Notes: generated by a model from the sequence alone, not told the origin. Counted from the first letter of the stretch, positions 1 to 10,116 are shown. The stretch is DNA of 64,000 bases from an uncultured Paracoccaceae bacterium (GCA_947500005.1 CANMQJ010000013.1:62001-126000); one strand, 5' to 3'. Numbers and translations are program-made.

Positions 1-1218
1 GCGGGGCCGGATGTCGAGCAGAAGGTGCAGCGGCGGTTGCAGCATTTCATCGACCGCAAGATCGCCTCGCTGTTCGAGCCGCTCTTGAACCTGCAACGCG
101 ACGAGACGCTGAGCGGGCTGGCGCGCGGCTTTGCCTTCCGCATGGTGGAGAACCTCGGCATCCTGCCGCGCGCCGATGTCGCGCAGGAGGTCAAGGACCT
201 GGACCAGGACGCGCGCGGCGCGCTGCGCAAGCACGGGCTGCGGTTCGGTCAGTACACGATCTTCATGCCGCTTCTGCTGAAGCCCGCGCCGACGCGTCTG
301 CGTCTTGTCCTGTGGTCGCTGAGCCAGGGGCTGGACGATTTCCCCGAGCCGCCGCCGCCCGGCCTGGTGACGATCCCCGCGAACACTCATGCGCCCAAGG
401 GCTATGACACGATGTGCGGCTACCGCATCGCGGGCGAACGCGCGATCCGCATCGACATGCTGGAACGTCTGGCCGATCTCCTGCGCGGCGAGGACAGCCG
501 CGGCGGGTTCGAGGCCAAGCCCGACATGCTGTCGATCACCGGCATGACGCTGGAGCAGTTCGCCGCCCTGATGGAAGGTCTGGGCTATCGCGTCGAGAAG
601 GGCGAGCGGGCCAAGGTCAAGCCGGTCGATCAGGTCGTCGCCGACGAAGAGGGCGTGGCCCCGTTGGCCGAGGACTCGGTACCCGCGGACGACACGCCGC
701 TTTTCGACAAGGCGCATGAGGCGCCCGAAGGCGTGACGCCCGACGCGGCCCAGACGCCCGAGCCCGCTGACACGCCCGAGCCGGTGCAGGCGCTGGACGA
801 TCACGGCGAGGCCCCGGTGGCGACCGACCCCGCCGAGGAATTCGACGCGGGCGCCAACGAGAACGCCGTGCCCGAGACGCCCGCCGAGGAGCTGATGCCC
901 GGAACCGCGCCCGACGCGGCGCTGGCCGGGCCGGAAACGGAGGTGTTCTATACCTTCACCTGGGGCCGGGCGCGCCAGCAGCGCGGGCCGCGCCCCGAGG
1001 GCAAGGGCAAGCGCGATGCCAAGGGCGGTGGTGGTGGCCGTGGCAAGCCGCAGGGCGGCAAGCCGCGCGGCGACCGGCCGCAGGGCAAGAAGGGCCCGCG
1101 CGGTGGTGGCGACCAGGGCGGCAAGAGCTTCTCGGCCCGCCCGCCCAGGAAGGACAAGCCCATCGACCCCGACAATCCCTTTGCCGCCGCGCTGATGGGG
1201 CTGAAGGACGGCAAGTGA
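1..1218 (+). CDS. Helicase-related protein, C-terminal part (cut by window edge)
   Basis: The frame is open from base 1, so the 5' end lies outside the window and only about the last 405 residues are seen. The first ~200 residues (FIDRKI, LEPLLNL-like and GYRIAGERAIRIDMLERLADLL segments) resemble the C-terminal accessory region of the Suv3-like DExH helicase-related proteins that precede hslR, fdxA and carD in many Rhodobacterales. The middle (~210-310) is acidic and Pro/Ala-rich. The last ~80 residues are a basic Gly/Lys/Arg/Pro-rich tail typical of RNA-binding extensions. The helicase motor motifs would lie upstream, so the family call rests on this tail region and on synteny. The downstream S4 RNA-binding gene follows after 24 bp and is probably cotranscribed. 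Confidence 0.75.
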   Translation, partial: AGPDVEQKVQRRLQHFIDRKIASLFEPLLNLQRDETLSGLARGFAFRMVENLGILPRADVAQEVKDLDQDARGALRKHGLRFGQYTIFMPLLLKPAPTRLRLVLWSLSQGLDDFPEPPPPGLVTIPANTHAPKGYDTMCGYRIAGERAIRIDMLERLADLLRGEDSRGGFEAKPDMLSITGMTLEQFAALMEGLGYRVEKGERAKVKPVDQVVADEEGVAPLAEDSVPADDTPLFDKAHEAPEGVTPDAAQTPEPADTPEPVQALDDHGEAPVATDPAEEFDAGANENAVPETPAEELMPGTAPDAALAGPETEVFYTFTWGRARQQRGPRPEGKGKRDAKGGGGGRGKPQGGKPRGDRPQGKKGPRGGGDQGGKSFSARPPRKDKPIDPDNPFAAALMGLKDGK

Positions 1219-1242
1219 GCCGGGCAAGCGGCCGAGTAAGCC

Positions 1243-1629
1243 ATGTCTGAGCCGCGGCCCCGGCTGCGGCTGGACAAGTGGCTGTGGTTCGCGCGGTTCT
1301 TCAAGACTCGCGGGCTGGCCGCGTCCCAGGTGGGGGGCGGCCATGTACGGGTGAACGGAAAGCGGGTTGAAAAGCCCGCTTTTTCTGTTTCTCCCGGTGA
1401 TGTGCTGACCTTTGCGCAGGGAGGCCATGTGCGCGTGGTCCGGATCGAGGCGCTGGGCACGCGCCGGGGGCCCGCGCCCGAGGCGCAGGCGCTTTATACC
1501 GACTTGTCCGAACCCCGGCCCGATCCGCGGGAGGATGTTCCGGCAAACCCGCGATACGAAGGAAAGGGGCGCCCCACCAAGAAGGATCGCCGGGCGCTTG
1601 ATCTTTCCGGCAGGCGGGGCGGGGATTGA
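1243..1629 (+). CDS. hslR: S4-domain RNA-binding protein, HSP15-like
   Basis: A 128-residue protein with an S4 RNA-binding fold at about residues 8-65 (RLDKWLWFARFFKTR start, then HVRVNGKRVEKP). This is the arrangement of heat-shock protein 15, which in E. coli binds free 50S subunits carrying nascent chains. The C-terminal half is Pro/Arg-rich and ends in a basic GRPTKKDRRALDL segment, longer than the bare S4 unit and also typical of alphaproteobacterial homologues. It starts 24 bp after the helicase stop and lies 65 bp before fdxA. Ribosome-related function is inferred from the family. Confidence 0.88.
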   Translation: MSEPRPRLRLDKWLWFARFFKTRGLAASQVGGGHVRVNGKRVEKPAFSVSPGDVLTFAQGGHVRVVRIEALGTRRGPAPEAQALYTDLSEPRPDPREDVPANPRYEGKGRPTKKDRRALDLSGRRGGD

Positions 1630-1694
1630 TCCCTTGAAGATGCGGCCCGTCTGCTCTAGCTAGACCGCAACACCCTGAGACCGGATGACCGCCC

Positions 1695-2033
1695 ATGACC
1701 TATATCGTCACCGACAATTGCATCTCCTGCAAATATACCGACTGCGTCGAGGTCTGCCCCGTGGACTGTTTCTACGAGGGCGAGAACATGCTGGTGATCC
1801 ATCCCGACGAATGTATCGATTGCGGCGTGTGCGAACCGGAATGCCCGGCCGACGCGATTCGCCCGGATACCGAGCCGGACATGGAGAAATGGGTGGAACT
1901 GAACCGCAAATACGCGGAACAATGGCCGGTGATCGTCACCAAGAAGGACCCGCTGCCCGAGGCCGAGGAGCGTGACGGGGAGAGCGGCAAGCTCGAAAAG
2001 TATTTCTCGGAAGCGCCCGGCGAGGGCGGCTGA
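1695..2033 (+). CDS. fdxA: Seven-iron ferredoxin FdxA
   Basis: A 112-residue electron carrier very close to Azotobacter ferredoxin I. By homology Cys9, Cys17 and Cys50 hold a [3Fe-4S] cluster, and Cys21, Cys40, Cys43 and Cys46 hold a [4Fe-4S] cluster; Cys12 and Cys25 are the extra cysteines also present in the family. The C-terminal extension ([10 protein letters not shown]) is also conserved. The start ATG gives the canonical [10 protein letters not shown]-terminus. The gene sits between the S4 protein and carD, the usual alphaproteobacterial order. Its redox partner is not evident here. Confidence 0.95.
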   Translation: MTYIVTDNCISCKYTDCVEVCPVDCFYEGENMLVIHPDECIDCGVCEPECPADAIRPDTEPDMEKWVELNRKYAEQWPVIVTKKDPLPEAEERDGESGKLEKYFSEAPGEGG

Positions 2034-2126
2034 CCGATTCGCGGCGAAATCGGGGCAAAATGGCGTCAGCAATGTGACGCAAGCCCCGGAAAACATGGGA
2101 TTTCAGGGGGGTGGGCCTTGCGTCCG

Positions 2127-2156
2127 CTTCCTCTCGACCCTATTTCATGATATATT
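2127..2156 (+). promoter_or_regulatory. Possible carD promoter
   Basis: The 282-bp stretch between fdxA and carD holds no gene. Its only AT-rich segment contains TATATT at 2151-2156, a good -10-like hexamer, with a poor -35 (TTCCTC, 2128-2133) at 17-bp spacing. The predicted transcript would carry a ~150-nt leader before the carD ATG. A weak match, based on composition and position only. Confidence 0.3.
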
Positions 2157-2315
2157 AACGGCCTAGATGATGTTCGTGACCGGGAAACGCTCCGAAACTA
2201 TGCTCAGTTTCGAGTTCTGATTTCACAGAAACCATAGGCCGCTTGGCGGGAGATGCTCTTCCTGCCGGGGGGCTTTTGTTGCCCGAAACCGGTCCGCAGC
2301 CAAGGAAAGACCTGA

Positions 2316-2825
2316 ATGACCAAGTCCAAGAAGCTCGAATTCCGCCCCAACGATTACGTGGTGTACCCGGCGCATGGTGTCGGTCAGATCCTTTCGATCG
2401 AGGAGCAGGAAGTGGCGGGCTACAAGCTCGAGCTGTTCGTGATTTCCTTTGAGAAGGACAAGATGACCCTGCGGGTGCCGACCAACAAGGCCACCGAGGT
2501 CGGGATGCGCTCGTTGAGTTCGCCGGACGTGATCAACCAGGCGATGAAGACCCTCAAGGGCAAGGCCAAGGTCAAGAAGGCGATGTGGTCGCGCCGGGCG
2601 CAGGAATATGAACAGAAGATCAATTCCGGTGACCTGATCTCGATCGCCGAGGTGGTGCGCGACCTGCACCGCAACGACGATCAGCGCGAACAGAGCTATT
2701 CCGAGCGCCAGCTCTACGAGGCGGCGCTGGAGCGTCTGACGCGCGAGGTTGCCGCCGTGTCCGGTGGCGACGAGCTGTCGGCTGCCCGCCAGGTCGACGA
2801 AGTTCTGATGTCCCGCGCGGCCTGA
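2316..2825 (+). CDS. carD: CarD-family RNA polymerase-binding regulator
   Basis: A 169-residue transcription regulator that binds the RNA polymerase beta subunit and stabilises open promoter complexes in other bacteria. Residues ~8-68 form the Tudor-like RNAP-interaction domain (NDYVVYPAHGVGQI, then KMTLRVP). Residues ~80-165 are the helical DNA-binding part (MWSRRAQEYEQKINSGDL, ERQLYEAALERL). The length is typical of alphaproteobacterial CarD. An AAGGAAAGA ribosome-binding site lies ahead of the ATG. It follows fdxA with a 282-bp gap, so it probably has its own promoter, and a strong hairpin terminator follows it. Confidence 0.95.
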   Translation: MTKSKKLEFRPNDYVVYPAHGVGQILSIEEQEVAGYKLELFVISFEKDKMTLRVPTNKATEVGMRSLSSPDVINQAMKTLKGKAKVKKAMWSRRAQEYEQKINSGDLISIAEVVRDLHRNDDQREQSYSERQLYEAALERLTREVAAVSGGDELSAARQVDEVLMSRAA

Positions 2826-2853
2826 TCCCTCGCAGGCTGTTCGCAAGGCAAGG

Positions 2854-2881
2854 GGCCGTGTGCTGTGCACACGGCCTTTTT
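2854..2881 (+). terminator. Intrinsic terminator after carD
   Basis: A perfect 10-bp stem (GGCCGTGTGC / GCACACGGCC) with a TGT loop is followed directly by five T residues on the plus strand. It ends the carD transcript 29 bp after the stop codon and separates it from the convergent cobS. Confidence 0.92.
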
Positions 2882-2894
2882 CCGTGCGCGCCGA

Positions 2895-3656
2895 TCAGAG
2901 CATCGCAAGCGCGGTGAGGAGAAAGATCGTCTCGGCCAGTTGCTGCGCCGCGCCGAGGATGTCGCCGGTCTGCCCGCCGATGCGGGCGTGGGCGAGCGCG
3001 CCGAGCGCAGCCGTCCCCGCAAGGGCGAGAAGCGCGGGCAGCAGAACCGGCGTGCCGGTCAGCGCGGCGCCGGTCAGGGCCAGGGCGCAGGCCAGTGCGG
3101 CAGTCGGGACCGGCGGGCGGCCCACAGAGCGGCCGAGCCCGTCCGCGCGCGCATGCGGAAGCGCCGTCATCAGCACAGCCATCACCGCCCGGGACCAGAG
3201 CGCTGCGGCGAGGAGCGCTCCCAGCCCACCCGCGGCGGCGAGGCCTGCAAGGGCGCTCCAGCGCAGGCCCTGCACCACGATCAGGGCCAGAACGCCGTAG
3301 CTGCCGATCCGGCTGTCCTTCATGATCTCCAGCCGCCGTTCACGGGTGAAACCGCCCCAGAGCCCGTCGGCGGTATCGGCCAGCCCGTCCTCGTGCATCG
3401 CGCCGGTGGTGGTGACAAGGAGCGCGAGCATCAGCCCCGCCGTGGCCATGGGCGGTAGGCCTGCGGCAAGAAGGGCGGCCCCGATGGCCCATGCCAGCCC
3501 GCCTACCAGCAGGCCAACGATTGGCCAGGCCCAGGCGGCGCGGGCCTGCCGGGCAAAGACATGGTCGGGCAGGGCGGGCAGCGGCAGGCGCGTCAGCAGG
3601 ACCAGCGCGAGGGCAGGGTCCCAAGGGGAGATCAGGCCGGTGTCGTTTTTCGTCAT
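2895..3656 (-). CDS. cobS: Adenosylcobinamide-GDP ribazoletransferase CobS
   Basis: Integral membrane enzyme joining adenosylcobinamide-GDP and alpha-ribazole(-phosphate), the last assembly step of cobalamin. The 253-residue protein has multiple hydrophobic helices and the family signature around [18 protein letters not shown] plus KDSRIGSYG. The start chosen is the ATG at 3656 (MTKNDTG), which has a GGGAGAGG site upstream. The open frame continues further but without family similarity. It diverges from cobT, 79 bp away, as in many Rhodobacterales. I looked for a cobalamin riboswitch in the divergent gap and saw none. Confidence 0.93.
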   Translation of the reverse strand: MTKNDTGLISPWDPALALVLLTRLPLPALPDHVFARQARAAWAWPIVGLLVGGLAWAIGAALLAAGLPPMATAGLMLALLVTTTGAMHEDGLADTADGLWGGFTRERRLEIMKDSRIGSYGVLALIVVQGLRWSALAGLAAAGGLGALLAAALWSRAVMAVLMTALPHARADGLGRSVGRPPVPTAALACALALTGAALTGTPVLLPALLALAGTAALGALAHARIGGQTGDILGAAQQLAETIFLLTALAML

Positions 3657-3735
3657 GCGCGGGCCTCTCCCGGTCTTGTCGCTGGGACTTGGACGGTTAA
3701 ACACGGGGGCGACGCGCAATGCAACGAGGCCCTTC

Positions 3736-4749
3736 ATGCTGTCTGATTTCTCTGACCTGTCCGAATTCCGTGCCCGCCTGAAGGGCGTGGAAGGCCCCGA
3801 TGGCGCGGCGCGGGCCGGGGCCGAGGCGCGCAACGGGCAGCTGACCAAGCCGCCGGGCGCGCTGGGGCGGCTGGAGGAGCTGGCGATCTGGTATGCCGGA
3901 TGGCGCGGCGATTCGCGGCCCCGGATCGCGGCGCCGCAGGTGATCGTCTTTGCCGGGAATCACGGCGTGACCGCGCAGGGCGTGTCGGCCTTTCCGGCCG
4001 AGGTGACGGCGCAGATGGTGGCGAATTTCCAGGCAGGCGGTGCTGCGATCAACCAGCTGGCACGCGCGGCGGGCGCGAAGATGGATGTGCATGCGCTTGC
4101 GCTGGACCGGCCGACGGGCGATTTCACGCAAGGCCCGGCGATGAGCGAACCGGAACTGCTCCACGCGCTGCGGACGGGATGGCAGGCGGTCGATCCGGGC
4201 GCGGACCTGCTGGTGGTGGGCGAGATGGGGATCGGCAACACCACGCCCGCCGCCGCCATCGCCTGCGCGCTTTACGGTGGCGCGGCCGGGGACTGGACCG
4301 GGCGCGGCACGGGCGTGGACGATGCGGGGCTCGCCAACAAGATCCGCGTGGTGGGCGAGGGCGTGGCCCTGCATGCGGGCCAGGGTGACGGGCTGGAGGT
4401 GTTGCGGCGGCTGGGCGGGCGCGAGTTGGCCGCGATGGCGGGCGCGATCACGGCCGCGCGGTTTCTGCGGATTCCGGTGATCCTTGACGGGTTCATCTGC
4501 ACCGCCGCGGCGGCCTGCCTGGAGGAATCCGTGGCGGGCGCGCTGGATCACGCAGTCGCGGGGCATCTGAGCGCCGAGGGCGCGCATGGGGCCTTGCTGG
4601 AGCGGCTGGGCAAGGCGCCGCTGCTGTCACTCGGCCTGCGGCTGGGCGAGGGGTCGGGCGCGGCCCTGGCGATCCAGGTGCTCAAGGGGGCGGTGGCCTG
4701 CCATTCGGGCATGGCGACCTTTGCCGAGGCGGGGGTGGCCGAGGGCTGA
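3736..4749 (+). CDS. cobT: Nicotinate-nucleotide:DMB phosphoribosyltransferase CobT
   Basis: Makes alpha-ribazole phosphate from nicotinate mononucleotide and 5,6-dimethylbenzimidazole, the lower-ligand branch that feeds CobS. The 337 residues match the family length. Visible signatures are the [14 protein letters not shown] region, [21 protein letters not shown] and the C-terminal [14 protein letters not shown], whose Glu corresponds to the catalytic base. The ATG at 3736 ([15 protein letters not shown]) is the family-like start; a longer frame upstream is antisense to cobS and not credible. The TGA stop lies in the loop of a 5-bp hairpin (4741-4755). Confidence 0.95.
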   Translation: MLSDFSDLSEFRARLKGVEGPDGAARAGAEARNGQLTKPPGALGRLEELAIWYAGWRGDSRPRIAAPQVIVFAGNHGVTAQGVSAFPAEVTAQMVANFQAGGAAINQLARAAGAKMDVHALALDRPTGDFTQGPAMSEPELLHALRTGWQAVDPGADLLVVGEMGIGNTTPAAAIACALYGGAAGDWTGRGTGVDDAGLANKIRVVGEGVALHAGQGDGLEVLRRLGGRELAAMAGAITAARFLRIPVILDGFICTAAAACLEESVAGALDHAVAGHLSAEGAHGALLERLGKAPLLSLGLRLGEGSGAALAIQVLKGAVACHSGMATFAEAGVAEG

Positions 4750-4753
4750 ACCC

Positions 4754-5353
4754 TCAACCGGTGGGGCAGGCCGCGCCGGTTTCGATCCAGGCGCGGGTCA
4801 GTTCCCCGAATACCTCCTGCGAGCCGGGGGCAGGTTCGCGGCCCTTGCCCGGATGCCAGCCCCAGCCGACAAGACCGTCCTCGGCGTTATGTTCGTGCAA
4901 CTCTTCGAGGGTTCGGTGGCCGTTGCGCTCGGGGTCTTTCAGCTGCGCGCAGATCTCGGCGGCGGATTTGCCGATCCAGCCGGTTTCCAACGGCGCGAGT
5001 TGCCAGGGTTGATGGCCGGGAATAGAGCCTTCGCCGCTTGCATACTCGATATTCTCGGTCCCGTGGCAAGTGTTGCAGCGCATGCCCACCGCCCCGAAAT
5101 CGGCGGGGCCGCGCACTACCGGGGGCTGGTGCATTTCCATGTCCATGCCCTGACGCGGCGAGTTGTCGACCGGGTGGCAATTGAGGCAGCGGGGATGTTC
5201 GATCACCACCATCATTTCCTCGAAAAGTGCTACGGAGCGTTCGGCCTCGTTCTCGATGGAGGAGAATTCGTCGGGCGTGCGCAGCCCGTTGACGGTTTCG
5301 GCAAAGGCGGGGGCGGCGCAGAGCAGAGCCGCGAGGAGGGTCGGTTTCAGCAT
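4754..5353 (-). CDS. Dihaem c-type cytochrome of the molybdenum-hydroxylase operon
   Basis: A 199-residue exported protein. Signal peptide is residues 1-18 (cleavage after AFA). Two haem c motifs are seen, CLNCH at 56-60 and CNTCH at 93-97. It is the third gene of an operon with a 2Fe-2S subunit and a molybdopterin subunit (3-bp spacer to the latter), so it most likely accepts electrons from that enzyme in the periplasm. Such cytochromes are known beside isoquinoline 1-oxidoreductase/aldehyde-oxidase-type enzymes. Candidate Met ligands are seen (MDMEM) but not assigned. Convergent with cobT. Confidence 0.85.
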   Translation of the reverse strand: MLKPTLLAALLCAAPAFAETVNGLRTPDEFSSIENEAERSVALFEEMMVVIEHPRCLNCHPVDNSPRQGMDMEMHQPPVVRGPADFGAVGMRCNTCHGTENIEYASGEGSIPGHQPWQLAPLETGWIGKSAAEICAQLKDPERNGHRTLEELHEHNAEDGLVGWGWHPGKGREPAPGSQEVFGELTRAWIETGAACPTG

Positions 5354-5356
5354 GGC

Positions 5357-7525
5357 TCAGGCTCCGGTCGCGCGGGTGAAGGGAAGGCGGGTGACGGTCT
5401 GCCCGGTCAGCGCCCGCCAGGCATTGGCCACGGCGGGGCCGATGGGGGGCAGGCCCGGTTCGCCCACGCCGGTGGGATCGGCGTCGGAGGCGATGATCTC
5501 GACCATGACCTCGGGCATCTCCGAGATCCGCAGCATCCGGTAGGTGTCGAAATTGTCCTGTTCGACCTGTCCGCCTTCGGCCAGCGTGATCTCGTCGAAG
5601 AGCACGGCGCCGAGGCCGAAGCCTATGCCGCCCTCCATCTGCGCGCGGATGACGTTGGGGTTTACCGCGATCCCGCAATCGACCGCGCACCAGACGCGGT
5701 GAACGCGGGGCAGGCCGTTTTCTTGCGAGACTTCGGCGATCTGGGCCACGTAGGTCTCGAAGCTTTCATGCAGCGCGACGCCATAGGCCTTGTCGCCCTT
5801 GACCTTCGTGCCGTCCCAGCCGGCCATTTCGGCCACCTTTTCCAGAACGGCGCGATCACGGGGGGCATCCGCGCGAATGAGGTCGAGCCGACCCTGAACG
5901 GGGTCCTTGCCCTGCGCCTCGAGCAGCATGTCGAGGAAGACCTCGGTGGCGTATCCGGTGTGGGTGTGGCCGACCGAGCGCCACCAGAGCACGGGCACCG
6001 GGCTTTGCCGTGACACCCAGCCAGTGCGGGCATTGCCGAAATCATAGGGCATCTTTGTCGCGCCCTCGTAGGCGGTGGGGTCCATGTCGTCCTTCATCAT
6101 GCCTGCCATAGGCCCGCCCGCCATGATGGATTGGTTGACGACGATATCCTCCCAGCCGGTGATCCGGCCGTCGGCATCGAGACCGGCGCGCATCTTGTGG
6201 ATGGTGAGCGGGCGATAGTATCCGCCATGCAGATCATCCTCACGCGTCCAGAGCAGCTTGTAGGCGCCGGGGCCGCCGGCCTTGGCGATGGCGGCCAGCT
6301 CGTTTGCGAAATGCGCCGTGTCCTGCGCGCGGCGGCCAAAGCTGCCGCCTGCGAGCATGACGTTGAGGGTGATTGTCTCGGGCGAGAGGCCGAGACCTTT
6401 CGCGATGGTGGGCTTGTCGAAAGATGGGAATTGCGAGCCCAGCCAGATCTCGGCCCCTTCCTCGGTCCATTCCAACACGCCATCGAGCGGTTCGAGCGGG
6501 GCGTGGGCGAGATATGGAAAGCGGAACTCGGCCTCGATCACCTGGTCGGAGCCGTCGATGCCCGCTGCGCCATCGCCGATCATCTCGGCATCGCGGCCGC
6601 CCTCCTGCGCGGCCTCGGCGTAGTCGGCGAAGATTTCCTCGGTCGAACGTGTTTCGGCGCCGCTGTCGTCCCAGTCGATGGAGAGTGCTTCACGCCCCAT
6701 GAGGGCGGCATGGGTGGAACGGGCATAAACAGCGACACCCTGCGGGATTTCGTGAACGGCGGTGACTCCGGGCATTTCGCGGGCCTTGGCGTCGTCGAAG
6801 CCGGCGAGCGTCGCGCCGAATTTGGGCGGGTGGGCGACGACGACCGTCTGCATCCCCTCGCGGTAGACATCCATGGTGAATTGAGCCGTGCCGTCGGTCT
6901 TGGCGGGCGTGTCGAGTTTGGGCAGGTCGGTGCCGATCAGCCGGAACTCGGCGGGCGATTTCAGCGCGGGCTCCTCGGGCGGGGTCAGTTGAGCGGCCTT
7001 TTCGGCCAGCGCGCCGAAGCCCGATTCACGGCCCGAAGGGTGGCTGATGCGGCCCTTGGCGACCGTGATCTCGCTTTCGGGCACGCCCCACTCCTGCGCG
7101 GCGGCGGCCACCAGCATGGCGCGGGCGGCGGCGCCGGCCTTGCGCATCTGGGTCCAGGAATTGGCCATGGCGGTGGAGCCGCCGGTGCCCTGCATCCCGA
7201 AAGCGAGGTTCTTGTAGAGCTCGGTATTCGCGGGCGCGTGTTCGGCGCGCATCTGCGACCAGTCGGCATCCATCTCCTCGGCCACGAGCGTGGCAAGCCC
7301 GGTAAAAGGCCCCTGCCCGAACTCGATATGCTTGATGAGGACCGTCACGCTGTCATCGGGGGCCACGCGGACAAAGGCGTTGGGCGCGAAGGTCGAGCCG
7401 TCGGTCGCACCCGATTGCAGTGCCGCGGCGGCACCCGATTGGGCGCGGGACTTGAGCGGCAGGGTGAGGCCGATCACCAGACCGGCGGAAGAGGCGACGA
7501 AGGCGCGGCGGGAAAGGCGTGTCAT
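5357..7525 (-). CDS. Molybdopterin-binding subunit, xanthine dehydrogenase family (IorB/aldehyde-oxidase-like)
   Basis: A 722-residue catalytic subunit of a periplasmic molybdenum hydroxylase. A Tat signal is visible ([16 protein letters not shown], residues 5-20; cleavage after ~29). The fold is that of membrane-targeted isoquinoline 1-oxidoreductase beta subunits. GVGEPGLPP near residue 689 carries the Glu equivalent to the active-site base of this family. [10 protein letters not shown] and [15 protein letters not shown] are further cofactor-region signatures. It follows the 2Fe-2S subunit by 3 bp and precedes the cytochrome by 3 bp. No XdhC-type maturation factor is in the window. The substrate cannot be told; aldehydes or N-heterocycles are the usual ones. 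Confidence 0.9.
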   Translation of the reverse strand: MTRLSRRAFVASSAGLVIGLTLPLKSRAQSGAAAALQSGATDGSTFAPNAFVRVAPDDSVTVLIKHIEFGQGPFTGLATLVAEEMDADWSQMRAEHAPANTELYKNLAFGMQGTGGSTAMANSWTQMRKAGAAARAMLVAAAAQEWGVPESEITVAKGRISHPSGRESGFGALAEKAAQLTPPEEPALKSPAEFRLIGTDLPKLDTPAKTDGTAQFTMDVYREGMQTVVVAHPPKFGATLAGFDDAKAREMPGVTAVHEIPQGVAVYARSTHAALMGREALSIDWDDSGAETRSTEEIFADYAEAAQEGGRDAEMIGDGAAGIDGSDQVIEAEFRFPYLAHAPLEPLDGVLEWTEEGAEIWLGSQFPSFDKPTIAKGLGLSPETITLNVMLAGGSFGRRAQDTAHFANELAAIAKAGGPGAYKLLWTREDDLHGGYYRPLTIHKMRAGLDADGRITGWEDIVVNQSIMAGGPMAGMMKDDMDPTAYEGATKMPYDFGNARTGWVSRQSPVPVLWWRSVGHTHTGYATEVFLDMLLEAQGKDPVQGRLDLIRADAPRDRAVLEKVAEMAGWDGTKVKGDKAYGVALHESFETYVAQIAEVSQENGLPRVHRVWCAVDCGIAVNPNVIRAQMEGGIGFGLGAVLFDEITLAEGGQVEQDNFDTYRMLRISEMPEVMVEIIASDADPTGVGEPGLPPIGPAVANAWRALTGQTVTRLPFTRATGA

Positions 7526-7528
7526 GGC

Positions 7529-7987
7529 TCAGCCCTCCAACGTGTCGGCCGCGTCGTGGATGGCCTTGCGAATGCGGACATAGGTGGCACAGCGGCAGAT
7601 ATTGCCCGCCATCGCCTGGTCGATATCCTCGTCGCTGGGATCGCGGATCTCGCGCAGGAGCGCGGTGGCGCTCATCACCTGGCCCGACTGGCACCAGCCG
7701 CATTGCGGCACGTCGAGCCTGGTCCAAGCCGCCTGCACGGCGCGGGATTCGGCGCTGTCGAGCCCTTCGATCGTGGTGACGAAACCGCCCTCGGCCATCG
7801 AGACGGGGGTGACGCAGGCGCGGCGGGTCATGCCGTTGAGAAACACGGTGCAGGCGCCGCATTGCGCCACGCCGCAGCCGAACTTGGTCCCGGTGAGCCG
7901 CAACTCGTCCCGCAAGACCCAAAGCAGCGGCATGTCCTCGGGGACGTCGACCGTCACCTCTTTCCCGTTGAGTTCGAAGGTGGTCAT
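7529..7987 (-). CDS. Two-[2Fe-2S] subunit of molybdenum hydroxylase (IorA-like)
   Basis: A 152-residue small subunit with both clusters of the xanthine dehydrogenase family: a plant-ferredoxin-type site ([14 protein letters not shown], then RRACVTP) in the first half and the helical site ([14 protein letters not shown], then [12 protein letters not shown]) in the second. It shuttles electrons between the molybdenum subunit and the cytochrome encoded downstream. It has no signal peptide of its own, which fits hitch-hiker export with the Tat-tagged large subunit. It is the first gene of the operon. Confidence 0.93.
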   Translation of the reverse strand: MTTFELNGKEVTVDVPEDMPLLWVLRDELRLTGTKFGCGVAQCGACTVFLNGMTRRACVTPVSMAEGGFVTTIEGLDSAESRAVQAAWTRLDVPQCGWCQSGQVMSATALLREIRDPSDEDIDQAMAGNICRCATYVRIRKAIHDAADTLEG

Positions 7988-8081
7988 GCGCTGTCTCCCC
8001 TGGCTGACATGTCGGGCTTGGTTACAGGGCCAAGCCGCGCATCACTGTCAGGGTTCCATCACAATGCGGATTTTTTTCGTG

Positions 8082-9965
8082 TCAGGCCGAGCGGCGGTCA
8101 TCGCGTTCGGCGATCTCGAGCAGCTGGGTTTCGAGATCCTTCTGCAACTCGCGGGCGCGCGCGATGTATTCCTGGTTCTCGCTGGGCGGCACCCCAGGTT
8201 TCCACAGCTTGGCCAGCTCGCGCACCGTTTCGCGGTCGTGGAAATAGAAGGTCTTCTCGGCGCCCGCCGCCTCGTACTCGGTGAGACCGATATTCTCCAG
8301 CACGTACCGGCCCGCGCGCAGCGAGCTGTCGAACATCTCGCGCACGATGTCGTCGGCACCGGCCTGGTAGAGCTCGTAGACATGGTTGCGGTCATAGGCG
8401 CGCGCGATGATGTGCAGGTCGGGCCGCTGGCGGCGGGCATAGGCCACCAGCTTGGTCACCTGGTGGGGATCGTCCATTGCCGCGACCAGCACCTTGGCCT
8501 TGTCGAGCCCTGCCGCCTTGAGCAGTTCCGGTCGGGTGGGATCGCCCAGGAAGCCCTTCATCCCGAAGCGGCGCATGAGCTGGATCGTCTCCATGTTGTG
8601 ATCGAGCACGATGGTCTTGAACCCGCTCGCGGTGACCAGGCGGTTGACGATCTGGCCGAAGCGGCCGATGCCCGCGATGATGACGGGGCCGACCTCGTCG
8701 ATCCTGTCGGGTTTTTGCTTGTGATGATTCTCGCGCATGTTGCGCGAGATGACCTCGTAGAGAATGAACAGCAGCGGCGTGATCAGCATGGTGAGCGCGA
8801 TGATCACCAGCAGTTTCTGCGACAGGTCCTGCGGGATCACGTTCTGCTGCACCGAGAAGCCCAGCAGGACGAAGCCGAACTCGCCCGCCTGCGCCAGCCC
8901 GAGCGTGAAGAGCCAGCGGTCGCGTCCCTTGAGGTGGAAGGCGCGGGCGATGAGGTAGAGGATGAGACCCTTGGCGAGGATCACCAGCAGCGCCAGCCCG
9001 ATCAGGTCGAGCGGGTCCTCGAAGAGGAAGGCAAAGTCGATCCCCGCGCCCACGGTGATGAAGAAAAGCCCGAGAAGCAGCCCCTTGAACGGTTCAAGGT
9101 CGCTTTCCAGCTCGTGGCGGAACTCGGAATTGGCCAGCACGACGCCGGCGAGGAAGGCACCCAGCGCGGGCGACAGGCCCACCAGCGTCATCAGGAAGGA
9201 AATCCCAACCACGATCATCAGCGCAAGGGCCGTGTACATCTCGCGCAGGCGGGTGGTGTGGATGAACCGGAAGAGCGGCCGCGTCAGGTAGATGCCCGCG
9301 AAGACGATGAAGGCCACCGCCCCGATGGTGACCAGCGTCACCGCCCAGCCGGGCAGCCCCTCGACCAGGCTGATGCCGTGATGAGCGTCCTCGGCATGCT
9401 CGGAGAGCCGGTTGATCGAACCGTCGTCGCCAAGCTGGGCAAGCTCCGGCGCCATGGCCAGAAGCGGCAGGAAGGCCAGGATGGGGATTACCGCGATGTC
9501 CTGCGTCAGCAGTACGGAAAAGGTCGAACGACCGCCATTGGTCCGCATCAGACCTTTTTCCGAAAGGGTTTGCAGCACGATGGCGGTGGAGGAAAGCGAC
9601 AGTGTGAGGCCGATGGCAAGGCCGATACTCCAGCTCTGGCCGGCCAGGATGGCAACGGCCATCAGCACGATGGTCGAGACGGAGATCTGCAATCCGCCCA
9701 GCCCGATCAGCCGGTCGCGCATGTTCCACAGCGCGCGCGGGTCGAGCTCCAGCCCGATGAGAAAAAGCATCATCACCACGCCGAACTCGGCCACATGCTG
9801 CAGATCCTCGGTCTCGGCCGCGCCCACGAGGCCCAGGAGTGGCCCGATCGCGATCCCGGCGGCGAGATAGCCCAGCACCGAGCCCAGCCCGAGTCGCGCC
9901 GAGATCGGAACCGCGATCACCGCGGCAGCCAGGTAGATCGTGGCCTGGTAGAGAAAGCTGTCCAT
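8082..9965 (-). CDS. CPA2-family cation/proton antiporter with RCK domain (KefB-like)
   Basis: A 627-residue membrane protein. Residues ~1-400 form the multi-helix antiporter domain (LGLGSVLGYLAAGIAIGP, FLIGLELDP, SLSSTAIVLQTL, LTQDIAVIPILAFL, SPALGAFLAGVVLANSEF). Residues ~424-540 form a TrkA-N/RCK nucleotide-binding domain (PVIIAGIGRFGQIVNRL, then HNMETIQLMRRFGMKGFLGDPTR). A helical charged tail follows. This is the KefB/KefC type, which exchanges K+ (or Na+) for H+ and is usually gated by glutathione or nucleotide. No KefF/KefG ancillary gene is adjacent. It stands alone, 94 bp from the molybdenum operon. Confidence 0.92.
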   Translation of the reverse strand: MDSFLYQATIYLAAAVIAVPISARLGLGSVLGYLAAGIAIGPLLGLVGAAETEDLQHVAEFGVVMMLFLIGLELDPRALWNMRDRLIGLGGLQISVSTIVLMAVAILAGQSWSIGLAIGLTLSLSSTAIVLQTLSEKGLMRTNGGRSTFSVLLTQDIAVIPILAFLPLLAMAPELAQLGDDGSINRLSEHAEDAHHGISLVEGLPGWAVTLVTIGAVAFIVFAGIYLTRPLFRFIHTTRLREMYTALALMIVVGISFLMTLVGLSPALGAFLAGVVLANSEFRHELESDLEPFKGLLLGLFFITVGAGIDFAFLFEDPLDLIGLALLVILAKGLILYLIARAFHLKGRDRWLFTLGLAQAGEFGFVLLGFSVQQNVIPQDLSQKLLVIIALTMLITPLLFILYEVISRNMRENHHKQKPDRIDEVGPVIIAGIGRFGQIVNRLVTASGFKTIVLDHNMETIQLMRRFGMKGFLGDPTRPELLKAAGLDKAKVLVAAMDDPHQVTKLVAYARRQRPDLHIIARAYDRNHVYELYQAGADDIVREMFDSSLRAGRYVLENIGLTEYEAAGAEKTFYFHDRETVRELAKLWKPGVPPSENQEYIARARELQKDLETQLLEIAERDDRRSA

Positions 9966-10116
9966 ATGTCCTCTCGGTCCGGGTCGGGGTGGCGGCGGGC
10001 GGTGTCGTCCTCCGTGCCGGAAAGATCCGGCCTGGGGCGGTCGGGTTCAGGATGGGCAGGATCACCCCGGGAGGCAAGCGCTTGTCGGCTGACAGGGCGG
10101 CGGCGGAACCTGCGGT

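Noticed and set aside
3657..3735. Possible cobalamin riboswitch between cobS and cobT
   Set aside because: The gap is only 79 bp, and no B12-box-like or conserved riboswitch stem was seen.
6131..8284. 717-codon plus-strand frame opposite the molybdenum hydroxylase genes
   Set aside because: The minus strand encodes two proteins with clear cofactor motifs; the plus frame shows none.
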